Source of the DNA: Acanthaster planci
Taxonomy: Eukaryota; Echinodermata; Asteroidea; Valvatida; Acanthasteridae
DNA: 64,000 nucleotides
Assembly: GCF_001949145.1 (NCBI RefSeq)
Contig: NW_019091497.1
Location: forward strand, 512,253 to 576,252
Direction: 5' to 3'
Below the pieces are notes generated by a model. It was not told the DNA's origin, searched no databases, and saw nothing but the letters and a program-made list of their open reading frames with translations. Shown in pieces: positions 34,621 to 47,100 of the stretch (the stretch's first letter is position 1; each line of letters starts with the position of its first letter). A program made the position numbers and the translations under genes.

Positions 34621-37556
34621 TTTCTTTTGTTTTTCTGGGTGCTTTTCAAACAGGGGCGTACCCAAGATTGTTGAAATACCGCTTGGCTTGGGATCCCAAG
34701 ACTAAGGGGTCCAGGGGCATGCTCCCCCAGAAAAGGTGATGCGATTTGAAAACCGTCGGATCATTGCCGAATTTGTTTTGGAGATATTGATAAGCAGTCT
34801 TTATTGTTGTTCTATTTGATAATTTGAGTTTTGTTTACCATTTCAAGACTGAAATCATTCGTGTTTGATGCAATTTAAACTTTAATGTTAATGTGCAATC
34901 CTTACCGTTACACGTACTGTCATATGCAACACTCCTTTCAATCGAACAATGAATGTGAAAGCAAGTACTACGAATATCTTTAAATTTGCCTGATTTTGCT
35001 TGAAAGAATCCCTGCTCACACACTATTTCAATCTTTCAGTCAGTCAAATTTGTGTGATCTCAGTGAAATTTTAATCAGAAACGGGAAGCCTAATTGATTT
35101 CTCAAAATGAAGTCAGTGGATTTTTTATAACTTCCCGAGAGCATAATCCAATCTATAGACAAGCGGGAATGATGGATTGTACAGTTTTGGAAACAGCACC
35201 ATGTCCACATTAATTTGATGTCCATACTATAAAACATAAAACAAAAAATTTCACCATGTAATGGGTTTTCGCATATTATGTCACTTTTTGTTTTTAAAGG
35301 ACATCAAACCCTGTAATCAGATGCATTGTAAACAGCCGGATAGACAAATTCAAGACTTCTGTTTGTGGTTGCTTTTATTAGTGAAACAATAGAGGATTAC
35401 AGCTTAATAAAATGGGGGTGGGGGTGTTCGAAGCCCCTCCCCGCGGGGGCTCTTGTTTAAAATAATTTGAATTTTAAGTCATCGACAAAACAACACCTGA
35501 TAGGTGATCTAAAAGTACCCAGAATGCAAACTGTATGCAAGTACCATTACCCTTTTTAACAGTGAATAAATTTTAAAACAAGGAATTTAGCAGTGAAACA
35601 TTAACTCTGAAAGTGGTCGTTCAAGGTCGAGATAGGTGGTGCCTTGTATATCAGTATTCGTAGAGCACTTTCGTGCAGACGGAAACAGGCAATCTTTACT
35701 TTTCTCGTCATTTTATCTATTGTGTATTTGGGAGTGTATGAAACTATTGGAATGTAATCTACAGTTAGTCCTACGTAGTCTGGCCCATGCAGCGTAAGTC
35801 AAATAGAAGCAGCGATTCACTCGTCTGGCAGGTCGCATCACACCGCGGGATGAACAGTAAAACAGGGACATTGTTTGTACAGTTATCAGGTTGTCACCGG
35901 ACAGCTGTGATCAGAAGGGGAGGAGTTGAGGTGGACTTTACACAGCCGTTTATACACCCTAACGTTTAAAAACAAAAAACATCCTGGCGACTTCTCGGCG
36001 GGTCTTGTTGCTTGGTCGTGCATGGGCTGTTGCGCCGTGATGTCATATTATTCGCGGCCTGGTCGGGTCTTTGACTGAGCGACGGAGCCGTAGATCTGCA
36101 AGTAGGCCTACATGAAGGAGGACAATGACAGGGAGAAAGCGAAGGTCCAAAGAACGTGGCAGTGGCTATAGTTCCTCCAGGCCTCAGGAAAGCGCGCATT
36201 GTTGATACAAAATGCCTAGTACGACGCATCCTACAGATATAGTATAACTAGTTCTATATACATTTTATGTAAGCCTTTCTGCATGCGCATTGTTTCTACT
36301 TGTATTTCTCTTCTATAGTGTAAATGTTCCACTATGAATAATTACCTTGTTTCTCTTCAAGAGAAGAAAATTAGTTTGTTAAATCCTTCAGTTTCAATTT
36401 CGGTTACGATGGTGGTTTTTATTCCCCCTCGACCCGTCATATTCATAATTTTAGGTAAATAATGTTATATAGCTCTTCGTGAACGACTGATTGTTAGCAG
36501 TACTATATTGTTAAAATAGTTATGATAAACGAGCTACAATGATTTGTGTGTTTCATAGAAAACCAAAGTAAATGTAACGATACAAAACACGGACAGCCAC
36601 AGTGAAATTTACATAGTTAATGCAGAATAATTTATTATCGGTATAACTGCTGGGCTTTGTTTAAACTTAACGTGATTTTCTGAATAAGAGACAATAACAA
36701 TACAGATTACACTGCGTGATGGGTGCAGCAAACACACTTTTTTCTGAGAACGTAAAAGGCAAATAGGTGGGACAAACTTGTCAGACGATTTAATAATAAA
36801 TTATTTCCAAGACAACAACACTAAATAGCGGTTTATTAAAACTTAACTGCTTGCAAATCTCGATACATTTGCAAATTGCGTTCAGAACAACAAGTTATAC
36901 TTTGCGCTGACGTTCGTTTTAGTCTACTTATTTCCAGGAAACATTTACTTCATCCCAGTTAATGACTACAACTACGAATACACGATCATTAGAGATTAAC
37001 ATAATAAGTGCAATGTAGCTGATCCATACAAATGCAATACGGTTTAATGAATTTTCAACATGGACGCAACTGCACGTGATTATTACATTTGATTTAGATG
37101 AAACAAAGGATGCTGCTTAGAACAGCCGTATTGTAGACACTCAGTACCATACTGATACAGCAAGGTGTCAAAGATGGACTCCTTTTGTCATAAACATTCT
37201 AAATCATGGATAATCAGCAAATCATAATCAACATACTGTATCTTGTTTCCGTTTTGCAAGATGAAATCGTCAATTTTAATTTATGCATCTCTGCACGTAG
37301 AAGAGTCTCTAACACATTTTACCTTGAATATCACCTTTTGTAATTGGGTCAGGATATCAAAACACCTTCCAGGTAAAAAAAAAACTGTGATATTTTCTGC
37401 ATTTACAGCTGTGATTTTTGTTCTTTGAAAAACACATGCTAATGAAATTGTTAACCTAATTGGTGTTAAAATGTTGCAATCAAAGTACAAGAATTGTGTC
37501 CACCTCGACTTCCTTTCTATTCTGTCTCTGTTTTCTGGGCACTGACCTTTGTGCGT
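34621..37556. other. Intergenic, no gene recognised
   Basis: No exon with coding similarity was recognised. A G-rich run near 35412-35427 followed by an AGCCCC...GGGGCT hairpin (about 35434-35453) and a CATGCTCCCCC block near 34720, shared in style with the MITE at 9401, suggest repeat debris. Confidence 0.45.
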
Positions 37557-37975
37557 TTATATTTTGGTGTCCTCTGAAGCGCTGGATGTGTGACTAAAGG
37601 GTTCCCGTCCGTGTGACACGGTAGTGACCCGAGTAGACGCTCTGGAGTTACCGGTCTTGTGCTGCTGTTGAGCTGTCTTCACCCCAAACGCCTCTTGGAA
37701 CGCCCGGCGGTACCTGGGATTGGTCACCTTGTAAATAATGGGTTTGACTGAGGAATTCACCAGAGCCATGACATTAGCCATCTGAAACAGGCCCGGGTAC
37801 TTGGACTCGGTTAAATTGCCCAGCACATGCAACACGACCTTTATCCACGCCGGGAGGTTACATACGAAGAATACTGTGGTATTGGTGAGGGGCATCCTGG
37901 CCACGTGTCGGCAGGACTTGTCGGTGTTAGTTGTGGACTGTTGTGTCGTACTGTCATTTGCGGCGGACTGGTCAG
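37557..37975 (-). pseudogene. C-terminal exon of a rhodopsin-family (class A) GPCR, 5' part missing
   Basis: The translation contains a TM6-like VFFVCNLPAWIKVVLHVLG, where CNLP stands in place of the usual CWLP. It is followed by a TM7-like segment, FQMANVMALVNSSVKPIIY, a variant of the NPxxY motif, then NPRYRRAFQEAFG (helix 8) and a Ser/Thr-rich tail ending EDTKI at the TAA (37557-37559). TM1-TM5 are absent from this frame. The similarity stops where the plus-strand Penelope-like element begins (about 37975). It may be the last exon of a live gene with upstream exons beyond the retroelement, or a truncated copy. Ligand unknown. Confidence 0.6.
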
Positions 37976-38323
37976 GCCTAAGTCGATCCCGGTTGAGGAC
38001 ATCACCCAATCAACGGAGCCAGCACTACAACACCTCAGCAAGACCGCAGCAGCAGATGATGTCCACACCCAACTTTATCAAGCTCTCAGGAAAGCCAAGC
38101 CACCCAAGACCAACATCTCAAGAAAAAAACTCGCTGCAATCAAGAAACTACGTCAAGACAAGTCAATCCACATCCTGCCGGCAGACAAAGGTAACGCAAC
38201 AGTAGTCATGGACAAGTTCGATTATGATAGGAATGTCACAGACATTCTCTCCACCACCACCTACCGTCCCCCTCCGGAGGGCCCCACACCAGCCATTGAG
38301 CGTAAGATTGCCAGCAAACTTTA

Positions 38324-38815
38324 GAGGGATCCCAATACGACGCCTTTGGCGTCGATCTGCGCACTTCCGCGTTTGAAAACGAGGCTGTATGTACTCAGCT
38401 TCAATTCTAAATACGATTATAGACGACTGAAAGTAAGGAATCAAGACACAAAATACATAAATTATGTTACACTCAGACTTTTCAGGCTGCAACTATTTGT
38501 GGAAGAGTCTTTCAAGATGACTCCACACGTCAAATCAAACGAAAAAATAACGGCAATTTACCGCAAACTAGCGTACCTGCGATGGTCGTGTATAACGTAT
38601 TTGCATGTGTTGTGGGTGTGGTTCAGACAGACGTGGCATAACACTTAAGAACCGGATACTGCATATACTATGTCGACTCCGCGGGCGCGTGCGACGTAGT
38701 TCAACACAGAGAGCCTCGGTTTCGATGCTGATATGCGCAGATAGCGCTAATGTGAAATCCCTCTATGGGCTCTCCAGCGCTCTGAGGCTACCCCCCTCAC
38801 GTTGTAAAGACAACT
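38324..38815. mobile_element. Nested insertion inside the Penelope-like element
   Basis: RT homology stops at 38323 and resumes at about 38830, so roughly 490 bases are foreign. The ends are inverted copies of each other: ATCTGCGCA followed by AAAACGAGGCT near 38357-38390 is mirrored near 38690-38745. The right half contains a partial copy (about 38603-38657) of the ATCCGGTT-ended MITE seen at 12674 and 59308. A CGACGCC/GGCGTCG hairpin lies at about 38338-38354. Confidence 0.6.
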
Positions 38816-40458
38816 GAGGCCCTCTAGTACCACTTGCCCCCGGTTCTTCGGCCAACCCAAGATCCACAAGCCTGACATTCCCCTCCGCCTCATTGTAGCC
38901 TCACGAGGAGGCCCCACCTACAACACTAATAAGCACCTCACTAAAATCCTTCAGCCCTTGGTGGGCAACACTCCTCATTATATGACCAACTCTGACCAAT
39001 TCGTCCAACACATTCAGAATCTGTATCTCCAGCCCAGCGACATCATGGTCAGTTTTGATGTCGTTTCCCTCTTCACCAACGTCCCCACATACGAGGCCTG
39101 CCTCATTGCCAAAGAACGTCTCGAAAATGATCCCACTCTAGATCTGTGAGCGCACAGCCCTCTCTCCCGACCAAACCCATGACCTGCTGCTAACTTGCGT
39201 TTCGTCGTCCAGCTTCAGATGGAGAGACAAGTTCTTCGAGCAGTCGACTGGGACCTCCATGGGATCTCCTTTATCCCCGGTCCTAGCCGACTGGTTCATG
39301 GAGGAATTCGAGACAACTGCACTGCTATCTAGAGATCATCGCCCGGGTACTTGGCTTCGCTACGTAGACGATACCTTCATTATCTGGCCGCATGGACCCC
39401 AACACCTCCAGTCATTCCTGGACCATTTGAACGACCTACACCTCAGCATAAAGTTCACGATGGAACAGGAGGAGGGGAATTCTATCTCCTTCCTTGACGT
39501 CAAGGTCCACCGGCGTGCAGATGGTTCCCTCGGGCACTCCGTCTACCGTAAGCCCACCCACACAGACCGGTACCTGCACAACTCGTCTTTCCCTTTCATC
39601 CCAGCGTAAAATCTTCAGTCATCCGCACCCTGATCCGACGAGCACACAAGATATGTGATCAAGAACACTTACAAGATGAACTCCAGCACATCTCAACGGC
39701 ACTCCAGCACAATGGATACCATCGGCACCAAGTCCAGACTCAAAAACACCGCGACTATCTGGTCTCCTACACCCAAAGTCAACCCCCCCAACTATAAGGA
39801 CATAGTCAACCTCCCATTCATAGGTAGTACGTCACAAAATCCAACGGATCCTAAATCAAGCCAGCATCAAGGTGTATCACTCATCGATCAAGAAACTCCA
39901 AGCCAGCCTGCAGACCCACAAGGACAAGCAAGACCACAAGACCAAAGCTGCTGTGTATAGGATTCCCTGCGAATGTGGGAAGGTGTATATCGGCGAGACT
40001 GGAAGAGATCTCTCTACCAGACCCAAAGAGCACATTGCCCACGGCTGCAGAGGAGGCTATGACAAATCGGCCATAGTGAAGCACTCACATGCTGAAGACC
40101 ACATCATCGACTGGAAAGCAGCAGAACTCATCGTTCCTGTTAACAGATGGCACCCTAGACGCACCAGAGAAGCTATCGAGATCTGCAGACACGACACAGT
40201 ACCCCAAGACATTGGCTTCAACATATGCAACATCTGGCGCCCCCTACTACCCAACCAGACCAATGGGTCCTCTATACCCACAGTCCACAACCCTCTCCCC
40301 ACGACACCCACGTCAACGCATCACCGAGCCCACCAACAGCAACCCCAGGATTAGGATCCAAGCACCAGTTAAGCTGTTCTGCCTCAACGAGTTTCCACTA
40401 CACTTAATCATCCCAACCAGTACTTATGGGCCAGACACACAAGAGTTTGGCACTCTTT

Positions 40459-40498
40459 CTCCTGAAGACAGACATAGCACACTGTCCGAAACGTCGAG
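40459..40498 (+). ncRNA. Hammerhead-ribozyme-like motif downstream of the PLE coding region
   Basis: Order CTC - CTGAAGA - CAG...CTG - GAAAC - GTC - GAG. CTGAAGA (40462-40468) fits the CUGANGA core and GAAAC (40488-40492) the second core strand. GTC (40493-40495) fits the cleavage triplet, and CTC/GAG can form stem I next to the core. CAG/CTG can form a short stem II, but with unpaired bases before GAAA. Penelope-like elements are known to carry minimal hammerhead motifs, so position and content agree. The imperfect stem II suggests decay or a non-functional copy. Confidence 0.5.
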
Positions 40499-40854
40499 TG
40501 AACCCCGGTTCTCTCAGAACCACACACACCCACAAAAGATAAATATATCCACATGGTGTCACCGCAAACTTGTCCATGGTTAAAGGAGGGTGAGGTAAAC
40601 TCCCGGCTCTTCCTCACAGAAATGTTATCCTTCTGTTATTCTGTACCGACAAATCACTGGATATCGTACCCAGAACAGTTTTCAGGAAACCAACGAACTC
40701 ATATACGCAATAAGCTGCACTCAAATTACGCCGTTTGCCCTAAACGTTATATTTCTTTTTGTGTATGTGGGTAAAAGGTTGCTCCAAATCAGAACTGACC
40801 TTATTGTTACTGGCCGCCTGGTTATCGAAACGAACGGCTTGATGAATTCCTTTC

Positions 40855-40986
40855 TTATTTTCCGATTTTTACGGGCGACTGGTACGCCTTAATACCCTGC
40901 AGGTACAGCACATGAGTCACCAATGACATTATAAGATTCAAAACCTGACTATACGCCACCGGAGAATTGCCTGTCCTTTGATAAAC
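40855..40986 (-). pseudogene. TM7-like C-terminal exon fragment of a second class A GPCR
   Basis: After a good minus-strand acceptor (TTTTTTATCCACTACAG) a 43-residue frame runs to a TAA at 40855-40857. It contains YSQVLNLIMSLVTHVLYLQG, which aligns without gaps to the ECL3-TM7 part of the fragment at 37557 (shared T-x(8)-Q-x-x-N spacing) and resembles TM7 of peptide-type GPCRs. The NPxxY motif is not clearly kept. It could be a relic paralogue, an alternative last exon, or a chance frame. Confidence 0.35.
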
Positions 40987-41162
40987 CTGTAGTGGATAAA
41001 AAAGAACTCGTGAAACGTTAACCATCTCGTGAGCACGCTAACTACATTTAAGTTGTTTTAACTGTTGCTGAAGTACTATGACCAAGAGTGCTTGCATGTA
41101 TTCGGGATGACAGGTCGCAAGAACAAATGTTGAAATTCAACGACTGAGCATAAAGAGTCTCA

Positions 41163-42826
41163 CACTCAAAAAACTACATACTAGGTGCTAAGGAGGCCTA
41201 TACGCACCTGACGTGCCAAAGTTATCTCCAGTGGTGTTACATTTTCTCCTAACGAGTGGGGTGCTAAACAGCGAGACGTCCTTGACAGCACCTTAGGTGT
41301 AAAAATAACACTTCTTGTGTTGAAATGAAATTACTTATTAGCACGTCATATGGTGCTGCGGGAAGACTGGTCAATCAGATGATCGTGTGGGAAACCCGCA
41401 CTTGCCCATTAATTAAACCTCGTCTGCTCATTACATGATAATCATGCATCGACCGCATGATGCCACATGACGTGATGTAGTTTGCTTACTACAGTTTTTT
41501 CAGGATGGAGACGACCACACGAACAGACTGGAGACGACTATTGATCCGGCAATTTTGAAGAGGTAAGCAAGCAGTAAATTGATTATGATACTCGGATAGC
41601 TGTGTCATCAAGTAGGCCTAAAGGTCACACTGATAAACAAGCTACTTCGTCAGTGACGATATTCAAATCATTTCGTCCAGTGATGAGGACCTGTTCTGAT
41701 TCAACAAGAACCATGTAGGCCTGCAATACGTCGTTCGTTAGGCTGAGACTGAACATTATGGGCCGGGCGTGTTTACTGAGTCTGTACAGGCGTCGGATGT
41801 GCATCTCACGACTTGCCAGTCACTAAACGTGGTATACATGTAGCTCTGACTGCCTTACAGTGTTAGGTCGCATTGTGTGAATGCTAGTGTCATGTCAGCA
41901 TACACCTTATTTTGAGCTACTCCCGGCATTGTATAGGCACTACACCGTGTGCCTCCCATTCGCTTTAATGGGTTCATGGGATTTTGAATGCAGCCCAATA
42001 TGAACCCTCCATCATGTGTTCGTTTGTCGTTGAAACTGCACTTTCTCCAAATTTTAAAAATCACAAACCCTATGGTTCGTACCGTACGTGTAACCAACTC
42101 CTCGCTTGTATGAATCTTAAGAGATTTAAAAGTCTGTGACTGATAGATTCCTTTGCTTTCTAAATTGCTTTCAGACAGGTTACCAAATTCCTCGAGGAAA
42201 TGCTGAGCAACGAAGCCACAATACAGTCAACTCTCATGGCCTTTGGTGCCAAACCACAGACAGAGCAGATCCACTGAAGACAGAGATATACGGATTTCTC
42301 CTTCGATCTTCAGACACCATCAGCTGTGAATATGCTGAAAACTGAAATATGTAGTCAGAAATGTTCAGGAAAAGTGCCACCAAGCGGCACTGAAATTACC
42401 CGAGCAGTTAAGGCCCTTGGTTAGTGCCTGAAGAGACTTTTCTTGACAGTTTCGAAGTTAAATGTAGTGGCCAAACATCTCAGCTCTTTAATCGTTTCCT
42501 GAAAATAAAGTTGAGTATCAAAGTGAAACACACATCTTTTCCTAGGTGATTTATTTTGCGTCCTGTGAGTTGTTGAAACCTGAAATGTTTTAATCTAGCT
42601 CTTTATAGGCGCTCCATATTTTAGCACCTAAGTTACGGAAGCAACTGAACTACTTTTGTGTTACTTTAACCCTTGAATTGCTTTGGTTTAGCTCTTGTTG
42701 AGTGCTCTACGGTAGCATGGGTGCCGGTGCTAAATCAGCACAGCATGTGCAGTCGCTCTATGAGCACCAGGAAGTGCGCAAATTTAGGTGTTCTAGTTCT
42801 AAATTAGCACTTTAGTTTTTAGAGTG
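41163..42826. mobile_element. Non-autonomous DNA transposon with CACTC ends (CACTA-like?)
   Basis: The left end CACTCAAAAAACTA (41163) is mirrored by TAGTTTTTAGAGTG ending at 42826. Both subterminal regions are dense in GTGCTA/TAGCAC and AGGTG/CACCT words, typical of CACTA-type subterminal repeats. The flanks show a possible 2-base CA duplication. The 1.66 kb interior lacks a full transposase but holds two spliceable exons (41504-41562, 42175-42277). Confidence 0.5.
41504..42277 (+). CDS. Two small exons inside the CACTC-ended element, possible transposon protein C-terminus
   Basis: TTTTTTCAG precedes GATGGAGACGACC...AAGAG|GTAAGC (exon 41504-41562). TTGCTTTCAG precedes a second exon (42175-42277). 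The join AG|A keeps one frame: DGDDHTNRLETTIDPAILKR, then QVTKFLEEMLSNEA and on to a TGA at 42275-42277, 54 residues in all. There is no start codon in the first exon. I do not recognise the family; it may be the remaining 3' end of the element's own gene. Confidence 0.4.
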
Positions 42827-44130
42827 CAAAGACCTTTCATAAACATAAGAACCGACATGAAAGAAAAATGAAAAAAACTCGGAATATGCCCATATGTCAT
42901 TTTGACATGAGTAGCTCTTCGTGAAAACAGTGACATTTGGAGCAGTGCACATGAAATAGTCTCTTTTCTCTTTGTGCATTTAAATGCCTCTTCGAGGGCT
43001 CGTGGTCCCCTTGCCTATACCCCTGGAGTCAGCCAGTTCTTCCCTGATCTAAAGAGTGCATCATCGACAATCAAAGCATCAGCGCGAGGGGAAGAAGAAA
43101 TTATATATCGGCAAATCCGAGGGCAGGGGTATCATTATGAGGGGAAAATATAACTTTCTGAAAAAAAATCGTTTCCATTCCTTCAGAAAGCTTGTTAAAG
43201 TTCAGCTTCACACCAAGGCCTTGAAGGTTACATGTATAGTCTTTAATATTTTTTTCTCATTCCCCAAAATGTTTTGCTGTATCCTCTTTCAACACAAATG
43301 GCTTTGTCAACACCAATAACGTGTGTGGCATTGAACCCGCACCCCTTTGCACAAGAAGACTTGAACTTTGACCGAACACAATTTTCATTTAGTATGGCAT
43401 GTGTGATGGCGTAAAATTGTTATAGCGCCCTCCTCTTGTGAAGTTGTGCGATCAACACTCACGTTCAAAAAAGTCTTTCCTCGTGATATTAGAAGACGAC
43501 GGTTGATCCACAATACAGGCAGTTTTTCTAGCAAAGTAAACCATAGAAACACAACAGTTGGTAAGAACAGATAATTAATTCTCCCGTCTGAGAAATTACC
43601 GAAGAATATTAGATTTAGTGTTAAAGGTCAGTTGGGGGACTAGAGGAAAGGGTTGTAACATTTGTAAAATTACAGAGGGTCATTGCTGGTACTGTTAAAC
43701 TACCTGGAGTCACAGGTACAATTGTATACTTGAGTTCCACACGTGACCAATACACTAGACACATAATAAGTAAACTCATTCTACACAAAAATAGCTGGTC
43801 GTTTTCTTTATTTAATTATATAATCGGGTGGCCATTAAGGTTCATGTACATGTATTGTTACATGAAGTTTACATGTATTCCTTGTCAATTCATTGCAACG
43901 AACTGCTGACTCTGGACTTGTAGTGAGGGCTGCCTTTATAGGGTAAAAGGTAAAAAGTTTCTTCAGGCTTCATTAAGGCAAAGCTGTTTCCATGGCATTT
44001 TTGTCAGCATTAATCATGGAGTCAGATTCACTGAGTCAGGATGCAGAAAAGGCTGGGATAGTCGTTTCCAGGGCACCACGTTATCGAACAACTGGGGCCG
44101 GCACGGAGGGGAGCATCACCGGAAAAATTA
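42827..44130. other. Intergenic, no gene recognised
   Basis: No recognisable exon. It may include the 5' part of the BEL/Pao element (LTR or leader), but no LTR pair could be identified by eye. Confidence 0.4.
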
Positions 44131-47100
44131 GCGTACCTTATCCAGTTACGTAGAGGCAAGGCACATAATGCCATAGAAAGCCGTATTCTCTTAGAGCTCT
44201 CAGAAGGTTACCAGCGTGCGAAGAGCATATTGCAATATGTTGTATGACTAGTTTGGCAGGAATTACATTGTTGCAGCTGCCTATATAACAAAGGTGGTCG
44301 ATCGTTCTGTCATCAGAGCCGGTGAAGGTGGGAGTTTGTGGGACCAGGCACGAGGCACGAGGCGTTGTCAGATGACTCTCACACAGATAGGCTACACTGC
44401 AGACTTGAGTTCAACTGACAACCTTTTGAAGAAACAGCGACTTCTGCCAATTCTGCCTTCTCCGATCCAAGTGGGCTACCGCCGCTCACAAGTTGATGGA
44501 GGGAAAGTTTGTACCCAACTCTGCTCATATGACCGACTTCGTGAAAGAGCACACCAAGGTGGGGAGTAATGCCTATGGCTGGAATGTCGAAAAATCCGCT
44601 AAACCACACACAAAGTTCGGTTCCCCTCAGAATAAAAGTAACAGCAACAGGGATTCATCTTTTACAGTACAAGAAAGGAAGGATGACCGGTTCACCAATG
44701 CACGTTCGTGCTGCCAGGGGAAACAGACAATCTATGAGTGCAATTTAAGGCCAAAAATCTGAAACAGAGGTTAGAATTAGTGAGACAGAAAGGGTTGTGC
44801 TTCAACTGCCTCCAAGTAACACACCTTGCAAGCACATGGAAGTCCAAATGGGTGTACAACAGGGAAGGCTGTAAAAGGAAACAGTTCACCCTTCTGCACG
44901 CTCAGCCACAGCCTAAGGAGGTTTCTAGTCAGCAATCCAGTGCTAGTCAGGAACCAGTGCCAAGCCCGCAGAAGGCAACTCTGTTGGATCACACAGGGGG
45001 GTCTGCTGAAAGTACTTCCTGTCAAGATCAAGCATGAAGGGAAAGAGATGCCAACTTGGGCCCTTTTGGATGAGGGAAGCGACATCTCTCTCTCTGTGAA
45101 AAATGAATTTCAGAGGAGCTCGGTCTTGAAGGGAACTAAAAGAAGTTCATACGAACAACGGTGAACAGCTCCTGGGGTGGAAGTAAGGCTGTCAGTGGAA
45201 GGGACCCAAGGAGGGCAAACCAGAGAAATGCCAAAGGTGTGGACAGTGAAGAACTACCTGTCTCTGGTCATAGCATACTGACACAAGAACTCATTACTAT
45301 AGATGGTCTCACTTAGATGGAACATTTGTCCCTTCAACCGAAAATGCCAATGTTGAATTGCTTACCGGAAGCGACACACCTGAGGCCTTTTGGGTACAAG
45401 AGGAAAGGAGAGACGAGAAGAAATAACCGTGTGCTGTTCGTTCACCTTTGAGATGGACTCTGATTGGACCAGTGTTTAGATTCAAGGGACGACATACCTT
45501 CGCAGTCAACCATGTTCAGGCGGAGGAAGAACTGCATGCTCCGGTGAATTTCTTCTGGCATTTGTATTTTGCCCGTGATGACATATAAGGATGAGAAGCC
45601 TGGAGAGTCAGTCGAAGATCAAAAGGCTAGAACAGCAATGGAGACTTCAATAACTTTGGAGGATGGACACTATCAGATATGCCTACCTTGAGCTTTGTCG
45701 CCCCATTCATCCTTGAAGCAAGGCTGCTTCCGCAGGACTTTTGTGCTCAGGGTAAAGGTTGGGGTAAAAGGGTAGGTGACGAAGGTGTACAGCGTTGGAA
45801 GAACTGGGTCCTTGAGCTTCCATAAGTGACAGTTACGAAGGTTGCCAGATGTTGTTACCTCTAATGAAAATGACGACAGTTCCTAGGCTTGAGGATTTAA
45901 CTTACTGGACAGATTCAACCTCCGTTTTGCAGTACATCAGTAATGAAAGCAAACAGTTTCGTACCTTTGTTGCTAACCGGGTTGCCAAGATACACGAAGT
46001 AAGTAAAGCCTCCCACTGGAGATATGCTGATTCCAATAGGAATCCTGCAGATAATGGTTCCAGAGGGGTGCATACAAAGGACCTTGGGCTAAGATCAGAG
46101 TTTCTGATTGAAGAGAAACACCTTTGGCCAGACAAGACATTTGACCTAGGCCAAGGAAGATTTGCAGAGTGACCAAGAAGTTAAGAAGTTACAAATGCAG
46201 CTGTCTCTTCTGGTCACACACAAGATTTGCTGGTGCACTATTCCTCGTGGATCCGCATAAAGCAAGCAGTTGTACGTGTGCGGATGCTATAATTTATGAG
46301 ACACCTTGCGCCTTGCGTTAGGGATAAGGCAGTGTTTAAAGAAACAGGTCTTCCAACTATTCTTCAGTTGGAGACAGCTGAAAGGCATGCAGAAGTAGTC
46401 TTTCCCAGGCAAGTTTCAGTCAGACGCCGGAGATAAGAAGAGGTCACGAGATCTGTCGAAGGGTATTTAAAGGACGAATCCCCTTCTACATGACGGTCTG
46501 CTTCGTGTGGGCGGAAGATTGGAGGGATTGCCGCTGTCTGACGAGCAGCAACACCACTGATCCTGTGTGGTGATCATCACGTCACCAAGCTCCTGGTTGT
46601 TCACTACTATCAAATAGTTGGATACTGCGGAGATGGAATAACATGGACGGCTTTCAAGCAGACGTATTGGATAATTATGGGTGCATTTTTCACGACATGT
46701 GATTGGAAATAGAATACGTTGCAAGAAGTGGAATGCCAGACTAGGTCAACAGTTCATGGCCGACTCTCTTACCAGAAGCAAGAGTGACACCCAATAAACC
46801 ACCTTTCAGCAATACCAGGGTTGATTACTTTGGTGCGTTCCTAGAGAAGCAAGGACGAAGCCAGCTGAATAGGTATGGATTCATATTGACATGCATGGCC
46901 AGCAGGGCAGTTCATCTGGAGGTGGCCTTCTCGCTGGGGATAGACTCTTTCATTCAAGCATTTTGCCGGTTCATCAATTGTCGGGACCACTAGAGCACAT
47001 AGAGTGAGAATAGGGCAAACTTCAAAGAGGCCAGAAGGAACTTCAAGATGGTCTTGCTGCATTAAATAAGAAGAGGGTCATCAATTTCCTGGTACAACGA

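Larger units (their letters stand above)
37975..40600 (+). mobile_element. Penelope-like retroelement (RT plus GIY-YIG), 5'-truncated and degenerate
   Basis: Recognisable segments in order: RPKSIPVEDI and ILPADKGNATVVMD (N-terminal RT region, to 38323); after an insertion, GQPKIHKPDIPLR and VSFDVVSLFTNVP (RT motif A, about 39046-39090); MGSPLSPVLADWF (motif B, 39259); RYVDDTFIIW (catalytic YVDD, about 39360); FLDVKVHR and HSVYRKPTHTDRYLH. Frames change near 39149 and 39610. A C-terminal GIY-YIG endonuclease follows (39926-40354) with VYRI...CGKVYIGETGR. RT plus terminal GIY-YIG is the signature of canonical Penelope-like elements. Stops, frameshifts and the insertion make this copy non-functional. 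Confidence 0.88.

Noticed and set aside
39872-40354. A stand-alone GIY-YIG homing endonuclease gene
   Set aside because: The domain directly follows Penelope-type RT motifs and is the normal C-terminal part of that element.
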